DNA of 64,000 nt, taken from positions 6,182,501 to 6,246,500 of the forward strand of contig OX344750.2 of NCBI GenBank assembly GCA_947034885.2, read 5' to 3'. This document shows positions 38,571 through 50,882 of the stretch, piece by piece (position 1 is the stretch's first letter; every line of letters starts with the position of its first letter). The position numbers and the translations under genes are program-made. This stretch comes from Thuidium tamariscinum (taxonomy: Eukaryota; Streptophyta; Bryopsida; Hypnales; Thuidiaceae). The notes under the pieces are model-generated. The model made no database searches. It was not told where the DNA came from and saw only the letters and a program-made list of their open reading frames with translations.

Positions 38571-41245
38571 GCAAGCAACGAATCCTGATGGCTAGAATCA
38601 GTAGCAGTACTGAGAATCGTCTCTTCTTGCAGCGCGTACTTCCGTATGCGCGCGTAGCTGGAGTGGCGAAGTTTGATATTTTAAACTATATGCGTTCAGT
38701 GTGTGCTATGTCTATTTTTTATTGTGATTTCGTCGTCTGTTAGTGTTCGTTAAGTCTTGTGCCTTGTGTGCGAATCCATTACTTTCGTCCAGCGACCATG
38801 GCATGGGCGACCTCCCGCTTTCCACAGATCTACCGAGAGGGGTGGTCAGGATGGAGGTTGCCGAGCCGTTGTGAGACTGAGTGGGTGCGATTGGGATTCG
38901 TGGAGTCGATTAGCTAGAGGGCCTTTGAATGTATTAAAAAATGTACGTCAGTCCGTAGGCTTGTGGGAGTCGAGAGATCCGGGGATAGTCCCTCTTGGCT
39001 GGCTGAAAGTTTGGATAGTGGCAACTGGCAATGATTTCTACTTGGAGTTTCATGATTTCAGCCTCCATTGGCACACAATCATGTATGATGTACTGATGTG
39101 AGTCATCTCGGCCAGATCGATCGATGACCACACTGTCAGTCCGTTTTGTGTGAATAAACTGGCCCCGGCCTTTTATTGTACATTTAACTATCAATGGCGT
39201 CGAATGGAAGTGTGTTGTTGTGACCGTGTAAAGATGGCCTTTGAAAATATGGATTGGTAGCTAGAAACTGTAATTTTCATTTAAAAATAGTTTACCTCGT
39301 GGCCAATATGAAAAATCTCCATCGGGAGTTGATGAGCGAAGCTTGGGTACTTTTGATTCGGAGTTGCCTCGTGCTTAACACGTGCTTCAGCTTGAAGATA
39401 CTTAGGCAGCACTTGACGGAAGATTTCCTCTCGTTTCAGTTGTTTGTTACAGATGACCAACCGCAAACATGCCCAAGGAAATGGGCTCCGGGGAATCTGG
39501 ATCAATGAATTTTGAAGTTGAGCGTTCTTGATGAAGTTGCCGTCGTACTACAATTCCTTCCACATTTCTAGCTCCTGCAACAATTGACACATTTGGGAAC
39601 AAAGTTGACTCCGACATTTAATTATGCGGATTGTACCTTCAAGTGCTGAATGCTACAAGAAAGTTAACACGGGATTGAGGAACTTACAGGTATCATTCAG
39701 CGCTTGGTGGAAACCTTTCCGACTGCTCATATTTCCCTACTCAAATAGATGACTGAGTGCATCCGAAATAGCAATCTCGCATACGTTTCGTGCGGGCACG
39801 GCTTCTCATCATCATGCATGATCGTGTTGCCGTAGTATTTTGTTCTAGATACGCCTTTCAGAGCTCAGAGCTCAGTGGTATATGAGAATTCCGGTATTAG
39901 TAACGGTCATCCGATCGACCTGGAGTTGCTGTTTGCGCCTCTTTTGTAATACGCACAAAATCCGGACTTTCTACACAAACTGCCATGTCCCAGAATAAGC
40001 CAATCTGGGCTCTGAAGTCGAATTTGAAATCCGTTTGACCTATCAGGAAATACATCACCGGATTTTGAAGGGAAGATCCTGCCACTTCCATTTACAATAT
40101 TTTTGGTTGTGCTTCATCGCCACCGCAATAGCAGATCACAACTTCTTCAAAAGGTCAAAGGTGATATTATTGTTGATAGGGCGTGGAGGGGTTAACATCT
40201 GCATAGAAAGTAGGAGCATTCATTTAAATCAGTATATCTATTCAGGGATTTTTTGGGGGTTTTCTTGTGCCAGATTGCACCAGAGAAAATAATCTGGCTA
40301 AAAAATGCCCAAAAAATGTCAAAAAACTTGGAAGAAATTGCTAGACAACTTTGAAATTTAAAAAAATATTAGATGAAATCGTCTGATTGTGAATGAAAAC
40401 CATACTATACATCCAATAAGCGGATGAATGTTACAATTTAGAGCACCACTAATAACATCTTAATAACATTTTATGCTGCCACGTACAATGGCACTTCTTC
40501 AAAAATGAAAAGAAGAGTCTTCTATCCATTGCTTGATAGAAGAAGTGCCTTTAAGTGTCTTCAAGAATACCTTGAAACCATCTCCATGTGTAATTGTAGT
40601 TGGTGGGCTTTGATTTTTTTAGATTTTGGTATGAGAATCAAGACACATTTTTAGAGTGTGGTTAGGGTGCCCAAGGAAGTTCTACTTTGAAGGTTCTTTT
40701 TTCAATTGCTTATACTATAATCATATTTTTTTAATGTAAAATGGTGCCTCCTTTTATGCCAAAATTGCTTAAATTGGTAGTTATAGGTGTTGCTACCTTA
40801 GACATACATTATGGAAATAATAATGATGTGGTTGTTGGTTCAATTGTACTTATTTGTAAACAAATGTTTGTTCGAACAAGTTGCAAGTTGTAGCAATGAA
40901 AGGGGTGCTTTTCAAATGTTGAACTTGTGCTTTCAAAACATTCATCATATGAGATTTGGTTGGTAAGTCACTCATCTTGAACCTTTTCAAGATAGTCTAT
41001 AGTTTGTTTGATTTTTCTATTGATTTGTTGTCAATTTGTACCAAATTAATGGGCTCAATACTAGGCCTTTAGAACATATTAAATAGTAAAATCTTACAAT
41101 TATAGATGACATTGCCAAAAAACTTCAAATTAAAAAAAAATCTTGGATGAAATCCTCAAATTGTAGATGAAAACATAATTATAGATATGCAGTGTGCTAA
41201 TGATTGTAATATTTTCTACCCTAGAATATATGAATGAATGTCAAA
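38571..41245. other. BURP2 downstream region and AT-rich spacer
   Basis: The first 1.4 kb is homologous to the downstream regions of the other copies (AATAAA at 39152-39157). The rest matches 8883-9449 and 10756-11080. It includes the empty site of the TA element (about 40041). No gene is supported. Confidence 0.5.
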
Positions 41246-41986
41246 GAGTGAATGCAAGAAATACTTGTACTATTTTGTATCATACAATATGTGATGATCT
41301 ATTTTTTGTCCATAATTTTTGTGTTTTAATTCTAAGTGAATCAAAATTTATAGAGAAGGTACTTTTGACTATTCTACATTTTGCCTAATTTTTTTGTAAT
41401 TTAAAAAATATTTAACTATTTAAAAATAAACCCCAAATCCCCAATTGAATTATTGAATGTCACAAATGCAAATTTACAGGTTTTTTGTACTATTAAAAAC
41501 CTATTTTTAATGATTTTGAGCTCAAATTTGGATGAAATGGTCTTCTAGCAGACTTACAGCTTTTTAGAAAAGGAATATTTTTTAAAGTTATATTTATGTG
41601 GTGTACAAGTCCACAAAATGAACCTCCTTCTATATTTTTTTGAAACATGTAAAAAATGATTTTGGTGATTTATTTGATGAATAACCATTTCTATAAAGTT
41701 TTTGCAAATGGATAATTTTTATTTTATTTTAAGAAAAAATTCCTATTTTTTGCTAATTAAAACATCAAATTATATATTTTCTTCAGGTTTGATAGTTTTC
41801 AAGTTCTCCTAGGTCTTAGAGATTTTAAAAAAAAAAATTCTTTAGTGGTTTTCTTCATCTTAAAGGTTTTTACATTAGTCATACTTTTAAAAAAACTTAA
41901 AAATCATTTTTTTAATTTTAAAGTACTCCCAAAAAGATTAGCCAAACGCAGCAAATAGTATGTACAAGTGTTTCTTGCATTCACCC
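41246..41986 (-). mobile_element. GGGTGATTGC-family element
   Basis: 741 bp with ends GAGTGAATGCAAGAAATACT and gtttcttgcattcaccc. It is flanked by CAAA/TAAA, an imperfect 4-bp repeat. The homologous site near 11073 (atattgaaatttggag) is empty. Its internal order matches 35197-35935. Confidence 0.8.
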
Positions 41987-42045
41987 TAAAATTATTTGGA
42001 GCACTACTACAACATTTAATATTGCTATTGTTGCATTTTGTATAA

Positions 42046-42775
42046 GGGTGATTGCAAGAAACACTTGTCCTATTTTTTGTCCCCTTGACTTCCAACATGT
42101 AGTTTATTGCTCATAACTTTTGCATCGTTTTCCCTATCAACTTGAAATTTAGAATGAAGGTGCACACAAAAATTTATATGTTGCGTAATTTTTTCAATTC
42201 TTTAAAAATTAGTTTACTATTTTTAAACTGCCCCCAATTGGCTATGTACCTTGGCCATTTTGGGGGGTTTTAGTCCTATTTTTGACCCAAAAATGCAAAT
42301 TTTGAGCTCAAAATTGGCATGCAAGGACCTCAACTAAAGTTACACAACACCACAAAGAGATTTTTTGAAAATACTATATTGTTCAACCTCCACATGTTGT
42401 CAAAGTGACTGACTTTGCGCAAGTGTAGAGAATAGAATTAATTTTTTCCAAAGATGAAATTTGTTGGAAAAGAAAGACCTTTACTTGAAGAAAAAAATGG
42501 ATTTTTCATTTTCACTTTTTGCATTCTTTTACTATTTTTACCAAATTAGTGAAAAAAGAGCTATTTTCATTGTATTTTCCATTGTCTATAACATTTAGAG
42601 AAAAAATTTCTTAGGTCTGAATTTCAAGAGACATAATATTCTCATTTTTGTTTAAAACATCCATAATTTTTTTCAATTTAAAAAAAATAAATTTCAAAGG
42701 GTCATAGGAATCACAAGACTCATTGATTTTGAGCCATTTTGAGCCAAAACCGGTAAGTGTTTCTTGCAACAACCC
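42046..42775 (+). mobile_element. GGGTGATTGC-family element
   Basis: 730 bp, GGGTGATTGCAAGAAACAC to gtgtttcttgcaacaaccc, with flanks ATAA/ACAA. The empty site in the first unit is near 11130 (gcactttataaaaaaatg). It is closely similar to 1118-1850 and, reversed, to 49084-49813. Confidence 0.85.
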
Positions 42776-44512
42776 ACAAAATGAAATAAAAACACCTTGA
42801 GATAGTTACATTCCTCTTTTATTGACAGTTTTGTTTTTTTGCATTGAAGGTACTTGAAAATTTATAGTTATATCAATTTTAGTTTTTATTAGATTGATAT
42901 TGTTCCACTTGTATTTGAGTTCACTCAACTATAATAAAACTTTTCCAAAGTAAGAGCTCCAAGCTTGGGTACAAGTTCCTCTGCTCAAAAATCTCAAAGA
43001 ATTTCTTTGATGTATCTATTTAGAATTGGATCTAATGTAAGATAGGCAATGAATACTCCATTACTTTTAAGATGCCATCATTTTAGAAAAGTTTACTTTA
43101 GAAGAGCTCTAGTATAATTTTCTTTGAAGGCAACAATAAGCACATTGCATAAGAAACCTACTAGATTGCTATTCTTGGTGATAGTAAGCTAGTTGACCTT
43201 ACTAAAGTTAGTTCTTCAAAGTTCAAACCTATAGCTAGACTTATCCAATGACCACCATGCCCTTAGTATAACTATTCAATTATCTGATTATACTAAAGTA
43301 CAATTCATACCAAAGTAAAAAAAACTCGATAGGTCATTCTTGCAATCACCTACTACAAAAATCTCTTACAAACTAATGTATTGCTCCATTTTTATGACTG
43401 AAAGAACAATGTTGAGTACATTGGAATTTGTGATTGTAGCATGTACAATTGGGTGAATGTAGCCGAGAAAGAATCATCATTATAGATGTGGCTTCAAAAT
43501 CCAAATTTTGATGGATCTAAAATTAAGACAAGGGTTTCATGCAAATCTGGCACAAGAATTATTTTATGTTTATGGAGAAAAACACTTATTGACATCACTT
43601 GAGGTGGTCCATATTCCAAAGAATGCATTGCTATTTGATACTAGTAGATTGAATTCTATCTGGTTAGGAAATTTTGGAACAAAAAATGGCATTTGAAATA
43701 CTTCAAGTGAGATACTCTATACTACACAAACTTGAAGTCCAAACTGAATCTCTTTGTTGAGCTAGAATACACATTTAAAAAGGTTACCAATGCAAAAGTA
43801 ATCTCTACTTTGACATCAATATCACTAATACCGCTACTATATTTTGTGCCATTGTTAGAGTCAAAATCAAAGTAAAAATAATTTTCTAATTTTTAAATCC
43901 ACAAAAACTTTGAAATCTAATACCTTTCCTAGTATAGGTTGAAATACTAAAAAACAAAGTCTATACATTCTTTTATGTGTAGGGCTTTTTCAATAGTACA
44001 TATTAATAAGAATGTAACTTGGAGATGCATGGTTTGGGAGATCTCACCATGACAAACAAGCAAAATAAAACGTGCAAACAAACATCATATCTAATGTCAA
44101 AGTGTTGCTATCATAATGATGCATACTATAGTATTTCAATGTCTTCCTTTGGGTGTTATAAACAACAAATAAGAGCAATAGTTTCAATTGTTCAAGGCTT
44201 TCAAATGTGGCATATGAGTGTCCTTCCAAATATATATATATATGGGGGCAATATTTACCAATTTTAATATATAGTAGGGTTTTGTTTTCAAAATTATACT
44301 TCATTTGTGTTTATAAAATTTCTGTCATTTTAAGCTTTTTTTTTAAAAATTTGATCATCTTAAATTCTAAAAGGCAACAATCTACCTTGAATTCTAATAA
44401 AATATAGGCCTGCCCTTATGTATTTGTCTTCTTGGTAAGTACAAAATAAAATTTTCAATATAAAAATTTGTAGTTTAAAATTACAAGTTTAAGAAATTCA
44501 AAGTCTTATATC
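42776..44512. other. Duplicated AT-rich spacer with Helitron empty site
   Basis: Homologous to 12110-14400 without the Helitron insertion, whose empty site is at about 44230-44245. It contains one reversed Helitron relic near 43970-44060. No gene is supported. Confidence 0.5.
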
Positions 44513-45265
44513 ATGGATGACTATAAGAAATGCTTGTCTTATTTTTGGCCCTTAGGTCTTATACTAGTGGTTTTTTGTTTATAACTTTGGCATTGTATGT
44601 CAATTTTACATAAAATTTAAAATGAGGGTATAAGTGGTAGTGTTTGATTGTTCTTAAATTCATTTATAATAAATCATTTTATTATTTTTTAATAGCTCCC
44701 AATTGGATGTCTACCTTGGTCATTTATGGAGGTTGTAGACTTTCAATCTTTCTATGTTATTTTTGAACTATAAATGTGAATCTGAAATACAAAATTACAA
44801 AATAAAAATTCCTCTAAAAGCTCTAGAAGCCTGCAAGGAGGGTTTTTAAAAACAATTAATAAACCATCCACCTTCTACATGTGCTCAAAATGCACTATAT
44901 TTGTGCAAGTACATAAAATACAATTTTTTTCCCATAGATGAAAATGGTTGAGCTAGAGCAAGCATCATCAAGTTAGAAAAACATATTTTTTTATTGATTT
45001 TTTTAATATTCTTTACTATTTTCTAATCAAAGTGTCTATTATTTTGGTATTTTCAATTGTGCTATTTTTGTGCATAACTTTTAGAGATAAATTTTCTTAA
45101 ATTTGAATTTTTGAAGCCATATTCATTTCAATACTTTGCAAAATATTCATATTTTATTTCATTTAAAAAAAATTATTCCAAAAATCACAATACTCAATAA
45201 AATTTCTAAAAATGACTATTTTGAGTAGAAACCAACAAGTGTTATTTTTGCTACCAATGATTCAT
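44513..45265 (+). mobile_element. GGGTGATTGC-family element, diverged subgroup
   Basis: Counterpart of 14404-15163 at the same relative place in the second unit, so it was inserted before the duplication. Non-coding. Confidence 0.65.
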
Positions 45266-45371
45266 GCTATAGATTGGATACATTGGATAGTAGAAAAAAA
45301 GTTTCACTATAAATATAAATATCTTGCAATTTACATGGTTAAAGCTTATAAAATTTCTTCCAACATTCTCA

Positions 45372-45375
45372 TATA
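45372..45375. other. Empty target site of the giant transposon
   Basis: ctcatatagtcatgcaagatcc is uninterrupted here. The TATA is the single copy of the site duplicated on both sides of the element at 15275-32500. Confidence 0.85.
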
Positions 45376-45612
45376 GTCATGCAAGATCCTAATCCTAATA
45401 TCCTATGGCTAGGTATGCAAATTAAAGAAACAAAGTGTTTTGCTCTTTGCTATAGAATTGCTAGGTTTAGATTCATACTAATTTGTTAAAAAACATAATT
45501 ATAGAACTTTTAGAGTTTTAAGTTATAAAATCTAAAAGGTAGAAAATAATTCACAAATTTGCAATACAAAGGGTGAGTATGCAATAATCAAAGCATTTTT
45601 TTTCCTTTTTTA

Positions 45613-46347
45613 GGGTAATTGTAAGAAACACTTGTACTATTTTTTGCATTTTGCAGCACTACTCATGACTTTTTTTGGAATACTTTAAAATTAGAAAACT
45701 AATTTTCTAAATTTTTTAAAAATATGGCTTATGTATATACTTATAAAACAAAGGTATCCATAGAAGGAATTGCATAGAAAATTTTTCTAAATAGGAGAAC
45801 TTGAAAAGTGCCAAACCTTGAGAAAATACATATTTTCATGTTTTTCTCAGGGAAAAATATTAAAAATAAGTAAACGAAAAAAATAAAATGTGGGAATTTG
45901 AAACTCTTCTATAGAATTGGTCATTCACCAAAAAACGCACCACAATAATATTTATATGTTTCAAAATACAAGCACAAAGTAGTTCACTTTATAAACTTCC
46001 ACACCACATAAAATTAAATATTTTAAGGAATCCTTCCTTGGAGACCTAGAATTCTACTAGAAGACCATCTCATCTAAATTTCATCTCAAATTCATTAAAA
46101 GAAAAAGGTAATCCTTAGTACTAAAAAACCCATAAACTACAGAGTGTGATATTCAATCGGGGTTTATTTTTGGATAGAAAATTCTTTTTGAAGATTATGA
46201 AAAAATTAGGGAACGTGTATGATAGGCATGAGTAGCTTTTTTGTAAATCTTGCGTCACTTTAAGCCAAAATACAAAAGTTATGGCCAAAAAAAAATATTA
46301 AGCACATAACATCTAACAAAATAGGAAAAGTGCTTCTTGCAATTTCA
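45613..46347 (+). mobile_element. GGGTGATTGC-family element, complete copy
   Basis: It starts GGGTAATTGTAAGAAACACT and ends near gtgcttcttgcaattt. The first-unit counterpart (32755-34036) is broken by a nested element and a breakpoint. The site without this element is visible near 1960-1985. Non-coding. Confidence 0.7.
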
Positions 46348-46621
46348 TAAATATGAAATGCCAAAGTAGTGATATAAAATGTTATAGTGGTCGTCCACAT
46401 TTCAACATTCATCCACATAATGGATAGAAAATATCACATATCACATCATTACATGAACATGTTTCTAGTTTCATCCACAATCCAACAAATTCATCCAAGA
46501 TATTTTTACTGGTAAGAAGGTTTTTGACAAAAAAATCATGAATGTTCTTTGCCATTTCTTAGCCAAATTATTTTTTGTCGATGCCTGAAATGTGAGCATT
46601 AATCATTTAATTTGAGGATAC

Positions 46622-47387
46622 ACGTGATTGCAAGAAACACTTCACATTTTTGGCTCAAAACGTTGTTTTTGGACATAGTAATGGCAATACTAGAGATCCT
46701 GACAGTACAGTGCATCTGACGCGCGCCTACAAATCTCAACTGTCGATTTCGCGCGCCTATAGATCTCAGCCATTAGTGTAGTACTATGTTATACTATATA
46801 GTACTGTATACTACTATAGACTACTACAAGTACTTCACAGGCCACATGGAGCAGAAAATAGTAGAAAAAGGGTCTGTAGACCTTTTTATTTTTAATAATT
46901 CCAAAAAAAATCAAAAAATTATTTTTAAAAGAATCCATTTTTCTAAATATAATTGTGTTCATATTGCAACAAAAAATTCCTCTAAATTTTTTTTCCCTCT
47001 TTGAAGCATATGTGCAAAGGAAGGTCACTTTGACCTCATGTGGACAATAGATAGTTTGTTATTTTTATAAAAACTCAATGTCAATCCTTGAAATGTTAGT
47101 AGACCTCCAACTTGTCCAATTTGTGGCTTCAAATTCGGATTTTTGAGTCAAAAATTGAACTAAAAACCTCCAAAATGGCCAAGGTAGACAACCAATTGGG
47201 GGCAATTTAAAAATAGTAAACTAATTTTTTTTAAATTTAAAAAATTACACAATATATAAAACTTTTGTGTGCACCTTCATTCTAAATTTCAAGTTGATAG
47301 GGCAAAAGATGCAAAAGATATAAGCAAAAAATACCTGTTGGAGGTCAAAGGGACATGAAATAGGACAAGTGTTTCTTGCAATCACCC
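46622..47387 (-). mobile_element. GGGTGATTGC-family element with ATAC duplication
   Basis: 766 bp flanked by ATAC at 46618-46621 and 47388-47391. The empty site is at about 2263-2276. The left part includes a short GC-rich direct repeat (gcgcgcctayaratctcarc, about 46721-46772) absent from relatives. Confidence 0.85.
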
Positions 47388-47454
47388 ATACACATTCAAT
47401 AAAAAGTCTGATTTTTCTGCATGGGTGACTCCGTTAGTCCATCAAATTGAGTAC

Positions 47455-47825
47455 CAATGTTTCCAGAACTAGTTTATAGAATTTTGTGTAGTATGCTACC
47501 TAGTTTAGGGGATTTGGTATAATTTGCTACCTTCAAGATAAATAAGCATCAACTTTGGCTATCTTGAGAGAAAGTGGCATTAAAAAAATTAGAAAAGAAA
47601 GAATTTTGCAAGTTGTAATGGATAATGGGGGGTACTAATACCCATAACTAACTGTAGAGATGCTAATTCCAATGTAGAATAAGTAACAAATTGGCTATCA
47701 AATTCTATTGGTTGTTGAAATCTCAGCTAAAATTTAATTTTTTTAAGGATTTTTTCCTATAGAGATTTAGCTACTGAAAATTTTAGTAGCAATGGAGCAA
47801 AATTTAGCCAGTTTTGTGAACGCTG
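47455..47825. mobile_element. hAT-like miniature element, 8-bp duplication
   Basis: 371 bp with CA...TG ends (CAATGTTTCCAGAACTAG against the inverse of actggctaaatt...CGCTG), flanked by TTGAGTAC (47447-47454) and TCGAGTAC (47826-47833). The homologous site near 2328-2340 has one copy. 8-bp duplications and CA/TG ends are typical of hAT elements. Confidence 0.7.
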
Positions 47826-47858
47826 TCGAGTACATGTGTATAAGCGATCACTCATAAA

Positions 47859-48156
47859 CTAAGGGAGGACACTTCCCGTTTTTTAATAACCTATGTGCGG
47901 CGGAATATAGGGTACATTTTAATAATCTTAGGTAAAATTTATAAAAAATTTACATATAAAATAGGGGACATTAAAAAGGCAAAGTGTTTTTAAAATAAAA
48001 TGGGAATGATAATATGGCTAATTTTTCCACTTTATGGTAAAATAGGGGCTCTTTTAATGTTGCCAAGTAATGATTACAAGTAATTGATAGCCCCCCTAAA
48101 AATACCCCACTGCCGCACGTGGGTCCCCCAAATATACAAGAAGTGTCCTCCCCGGG
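47859..48156. mobile_element. Second small element with 8-bp duplication
   Basis: 298 bp with inverted ends sharing GGGAGGACACTT, flanked by CTCATAAA (47851-47858) and CTCATGAA (48157-48164). The empty site in the first region is near 2361 (cgcttgtgaaatg). A longer imperfect inverted repeat (gtgcggc) extends inward. It is hAT-like by duplication length. Confidence 0.7.
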
Positions 48157-48267
48157 CTCATGAAATGTAATTGGAATCAGTCAACAATTGAAAGTGAAGT
48201 TCACCCACCCAACCCCAGATTGAGTTAGCTTTCAATCAGACCATGGAAACAAAAAATCACTTAACCC

Positions 48268-49990
48268 TTAACCCTAGAAGGCCCACGGTCATTTTGGATT
48301 CAAAATTTTTTTAGCTTTTGAAGTGCTATAAATCTAAATGTGACTAAGTAATATACATCTTAACCATACAAACTTGTAGTACTTAAGCATCTTGTAGGTG
48401 GCATGGATCAAATTTGAAGTTATTTGACCTCATAGGTTGCAAGATTAAAATGTTTTAGTGTTGAAAAATAATGCTAAAATTTTCCTAAAAACTCATTTAG
48501 AGGTGAAATTTGACTTCTAAACCTAAGCAAATGAAAAAACTTTAAACTATAGAATGATTCAAAATCAGCATACAAACACATTGGTGAAAAAAAATATCAT
48601 TCAATTGACTCAATGCGTTTGCAAAATGGCTTGCAAATGTTAAAAAATAGGTAAGAAAAGTTGCAAAAAACACATCTAGGGCTGAACCTCCTACTAGAAT
48701 GCACCTTAGTCATTGAGAACTTCTTGGATTGATGTGAAATTTTAGCGACACAAACAAGACTAATATGCACAACTTTCCCAAAAAACTTATTGGAATTGAA
48801 CATTGTATGAAGAAGATACAAGTCACCAAAGTTCAGTGAAGTTGCGAAATGGCGGGATTTTGAATTTTGAATTGCTCCCAAACAATCTAAACAACTTGGA
48901 TTGACTTGAAAATTTCACCACAATAAGTCAATAACTAGACTTCAAGGGGAGTAGAATCCAACAAATTTTATTCAAATCAAACATTGGATGAAGGACTGTA
49001 GGAGATACAAGCCCCTGAAGTTGCAGCCATGAAGTGCACTTTGGTGAATCACATTGAACCTTTGTGAACTTCAATTGGCTTCCGAGTCGTTGCAAGAAAC
49101 ACTTATTGATTTTGTCTCAAAATGGCTCAAAATCAGTGAGTCATGTGAGTCCTATGCCCCTTTGAAATAATTTTTTTTTAAATTGAAAAAATATGGATAA
49201 TTTGAAGAGCATTGAGAATATTACGTCTCTTGAAATTCAGACCTAAGAAATTTTTTCTCTAAATGTTATAGACAATGGAAAATACAATGAAAATAGCTCT
49301 TTTTTCACTAATTTGGTAAAAATAGTAAAAGAATTCAAAAAATGAAAATTCAAAAATTAATTTTTCTCACCAAGTAAAGGTCTTTCTTTTACAACAAATT
49401 TCATCTTTGGAAAAAATAAATTCTATTCTCTACACTTGTGCAAAGTCAACCACTTTGATGACATGTGGAGGTTGAACAGTATAGTATTTTTAAAAAATCT
49501 CTTTGTGGTGTTGTGTAACTTTAGGTGAGGTCCTTGCATGCCAATTTTCAGCTCAAAATTTGCATTTTTGGGTCAAAAATAGGACTAAAACCCCCCAAAA
49601 TAGCCAAGGTAGACACCCAATCAGAAGCAGTTTAAAAATAGTAAAATAATTTTGAAAAAATTGAAAAAATTATACAAAATGTAAAACTTTTGTAGGCACC
49701 TTCATTTAAAATTTCAAGTCAATTGAACAAAAGATGAAAAAGTTATGAACAAAAAACTACCTCCTAATGGTCAAGGGGACAATAAAAAGGACAAGTGTTT
49801 CTTGCAATCACCCTTGGACCACACAATCATCACCTCTGACATTGATCTAAAAATTTTACCACACAAACTAGAATAATAGGCGCAAATTTTCCAACAAGTT
49901 TCATTGAATTTGGACATTCGATGCAAAAATTACAGCACTTTGAATTCTATGAGAGGTCACTTTTTGGACCCTTGGGTGGTCTAGGGTTAA
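48268..49990. mobile_element. Element with TTAACCCTAGA ends, carrying a nested insertion
   Basis: Inverted ends TTAACCCTAGA at 48268 and TCTAGGGTTAA ending at 49990, with partial inward similarity (gcccacggtc against gacccttgggt). About 1 kb remains once the nested element at 49084-49813 is removed. No target duplication is clear. Non-coding. Confidence 0.6.
49084..49813 (-). mobile_element. Nested GGGTGATTGC-family element
   Basis: 730 bp in reverse orientation relative to 42046-42775, to which it is very similar. Its right end is gtgtttcttgcaatcaccc. The target duplication is not clean. Confidence 0.8.
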
Positions 49991-50391
49991 AGACGGATCT
50001 ATAACCAATGAGTGTAAGCCTCATCGTCCATCACATAATTTGTTGCCATTTTTAAACTAGATATGTATGAAATTTTTATGTTTATTTTTTAGAGATGAAA
50101 CTACATGTTTTCTTTACTTTGCAAAAATTTTAGACTTTTTGGAAGAAAATTGAGTTTTCAGAGAACTTCTGAAGAAAAGGTGAAGAAAAATCATATCAAA
50201 TGGAAATTGTTCAAAAAATCTAAAAATTTCACCATGGGTGTACATTACAAAGACAAACATTATGGTGAAAACTCAAATCCCGTGTTCCTTCTATAAATAG
50301 AATGCACTAGACATTGAAAATACATCCAAAGTTCAAATAACAATAAAATAATCAATATAACGATTTTTCCCAAAATTTCAATTGGAGTAGC
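49991..50391. other. AT-rich spacer, no gene seen
   Basis: No homologue elsewhere in the window and no coding signal beyond a short chance frame. Confidence 0.4.
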
Positions 50392-50882
50392 ATTAGGAAA
50401 ATTATGAACCCAAGGAATGCCCCCGAGTTTTGGTAGTGCAAGCCTAATTCAAGTGGCCTAGATTGCCCTATAGTCTTGTCCTTCAACTTGACTTGAAACA
50501 TCAATATCTTGTGTGATGTACATATTTGCTAGGACATGTCAATCCAAAAAATATATTGGGAAAAAGATACAATGCGTACTTCACAAGTTATAAAATATTT
50601 AATCATGCTTCAAACTTCTCTTGTTGTACACAATGCATAGGCTCTTCAATTAAATACAAGCTAGCATGGTACCACAAGTCACTTTCATGATGAAGTAGAG
50701 CAACTCTCGGCCAATGGAAGTAGAGGTTCATGTTCCAAGCCATCATGATTGTTAGCATTCCTCTTGAGCGGAAATAGGGGAATTGTCTTGGTCAATAAAT
50801 ATTGAAGTACAATTAAAACAATTAATTGGGGTCTTGAGATTTCATTTTAAGGGGCACTCTTTGGGTTCATAATTTTCCTAAT
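50392..50882. mobile_element. Second element of the ATTAG...GAACCC family
   Basis: 491 bp with inverted ends ATTAGGAAAATTATGAACCC, related to the ends of the nested element at 10024-10590. A 3-bp duplication is not evident. Non-coding. Confidence 0.7.
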
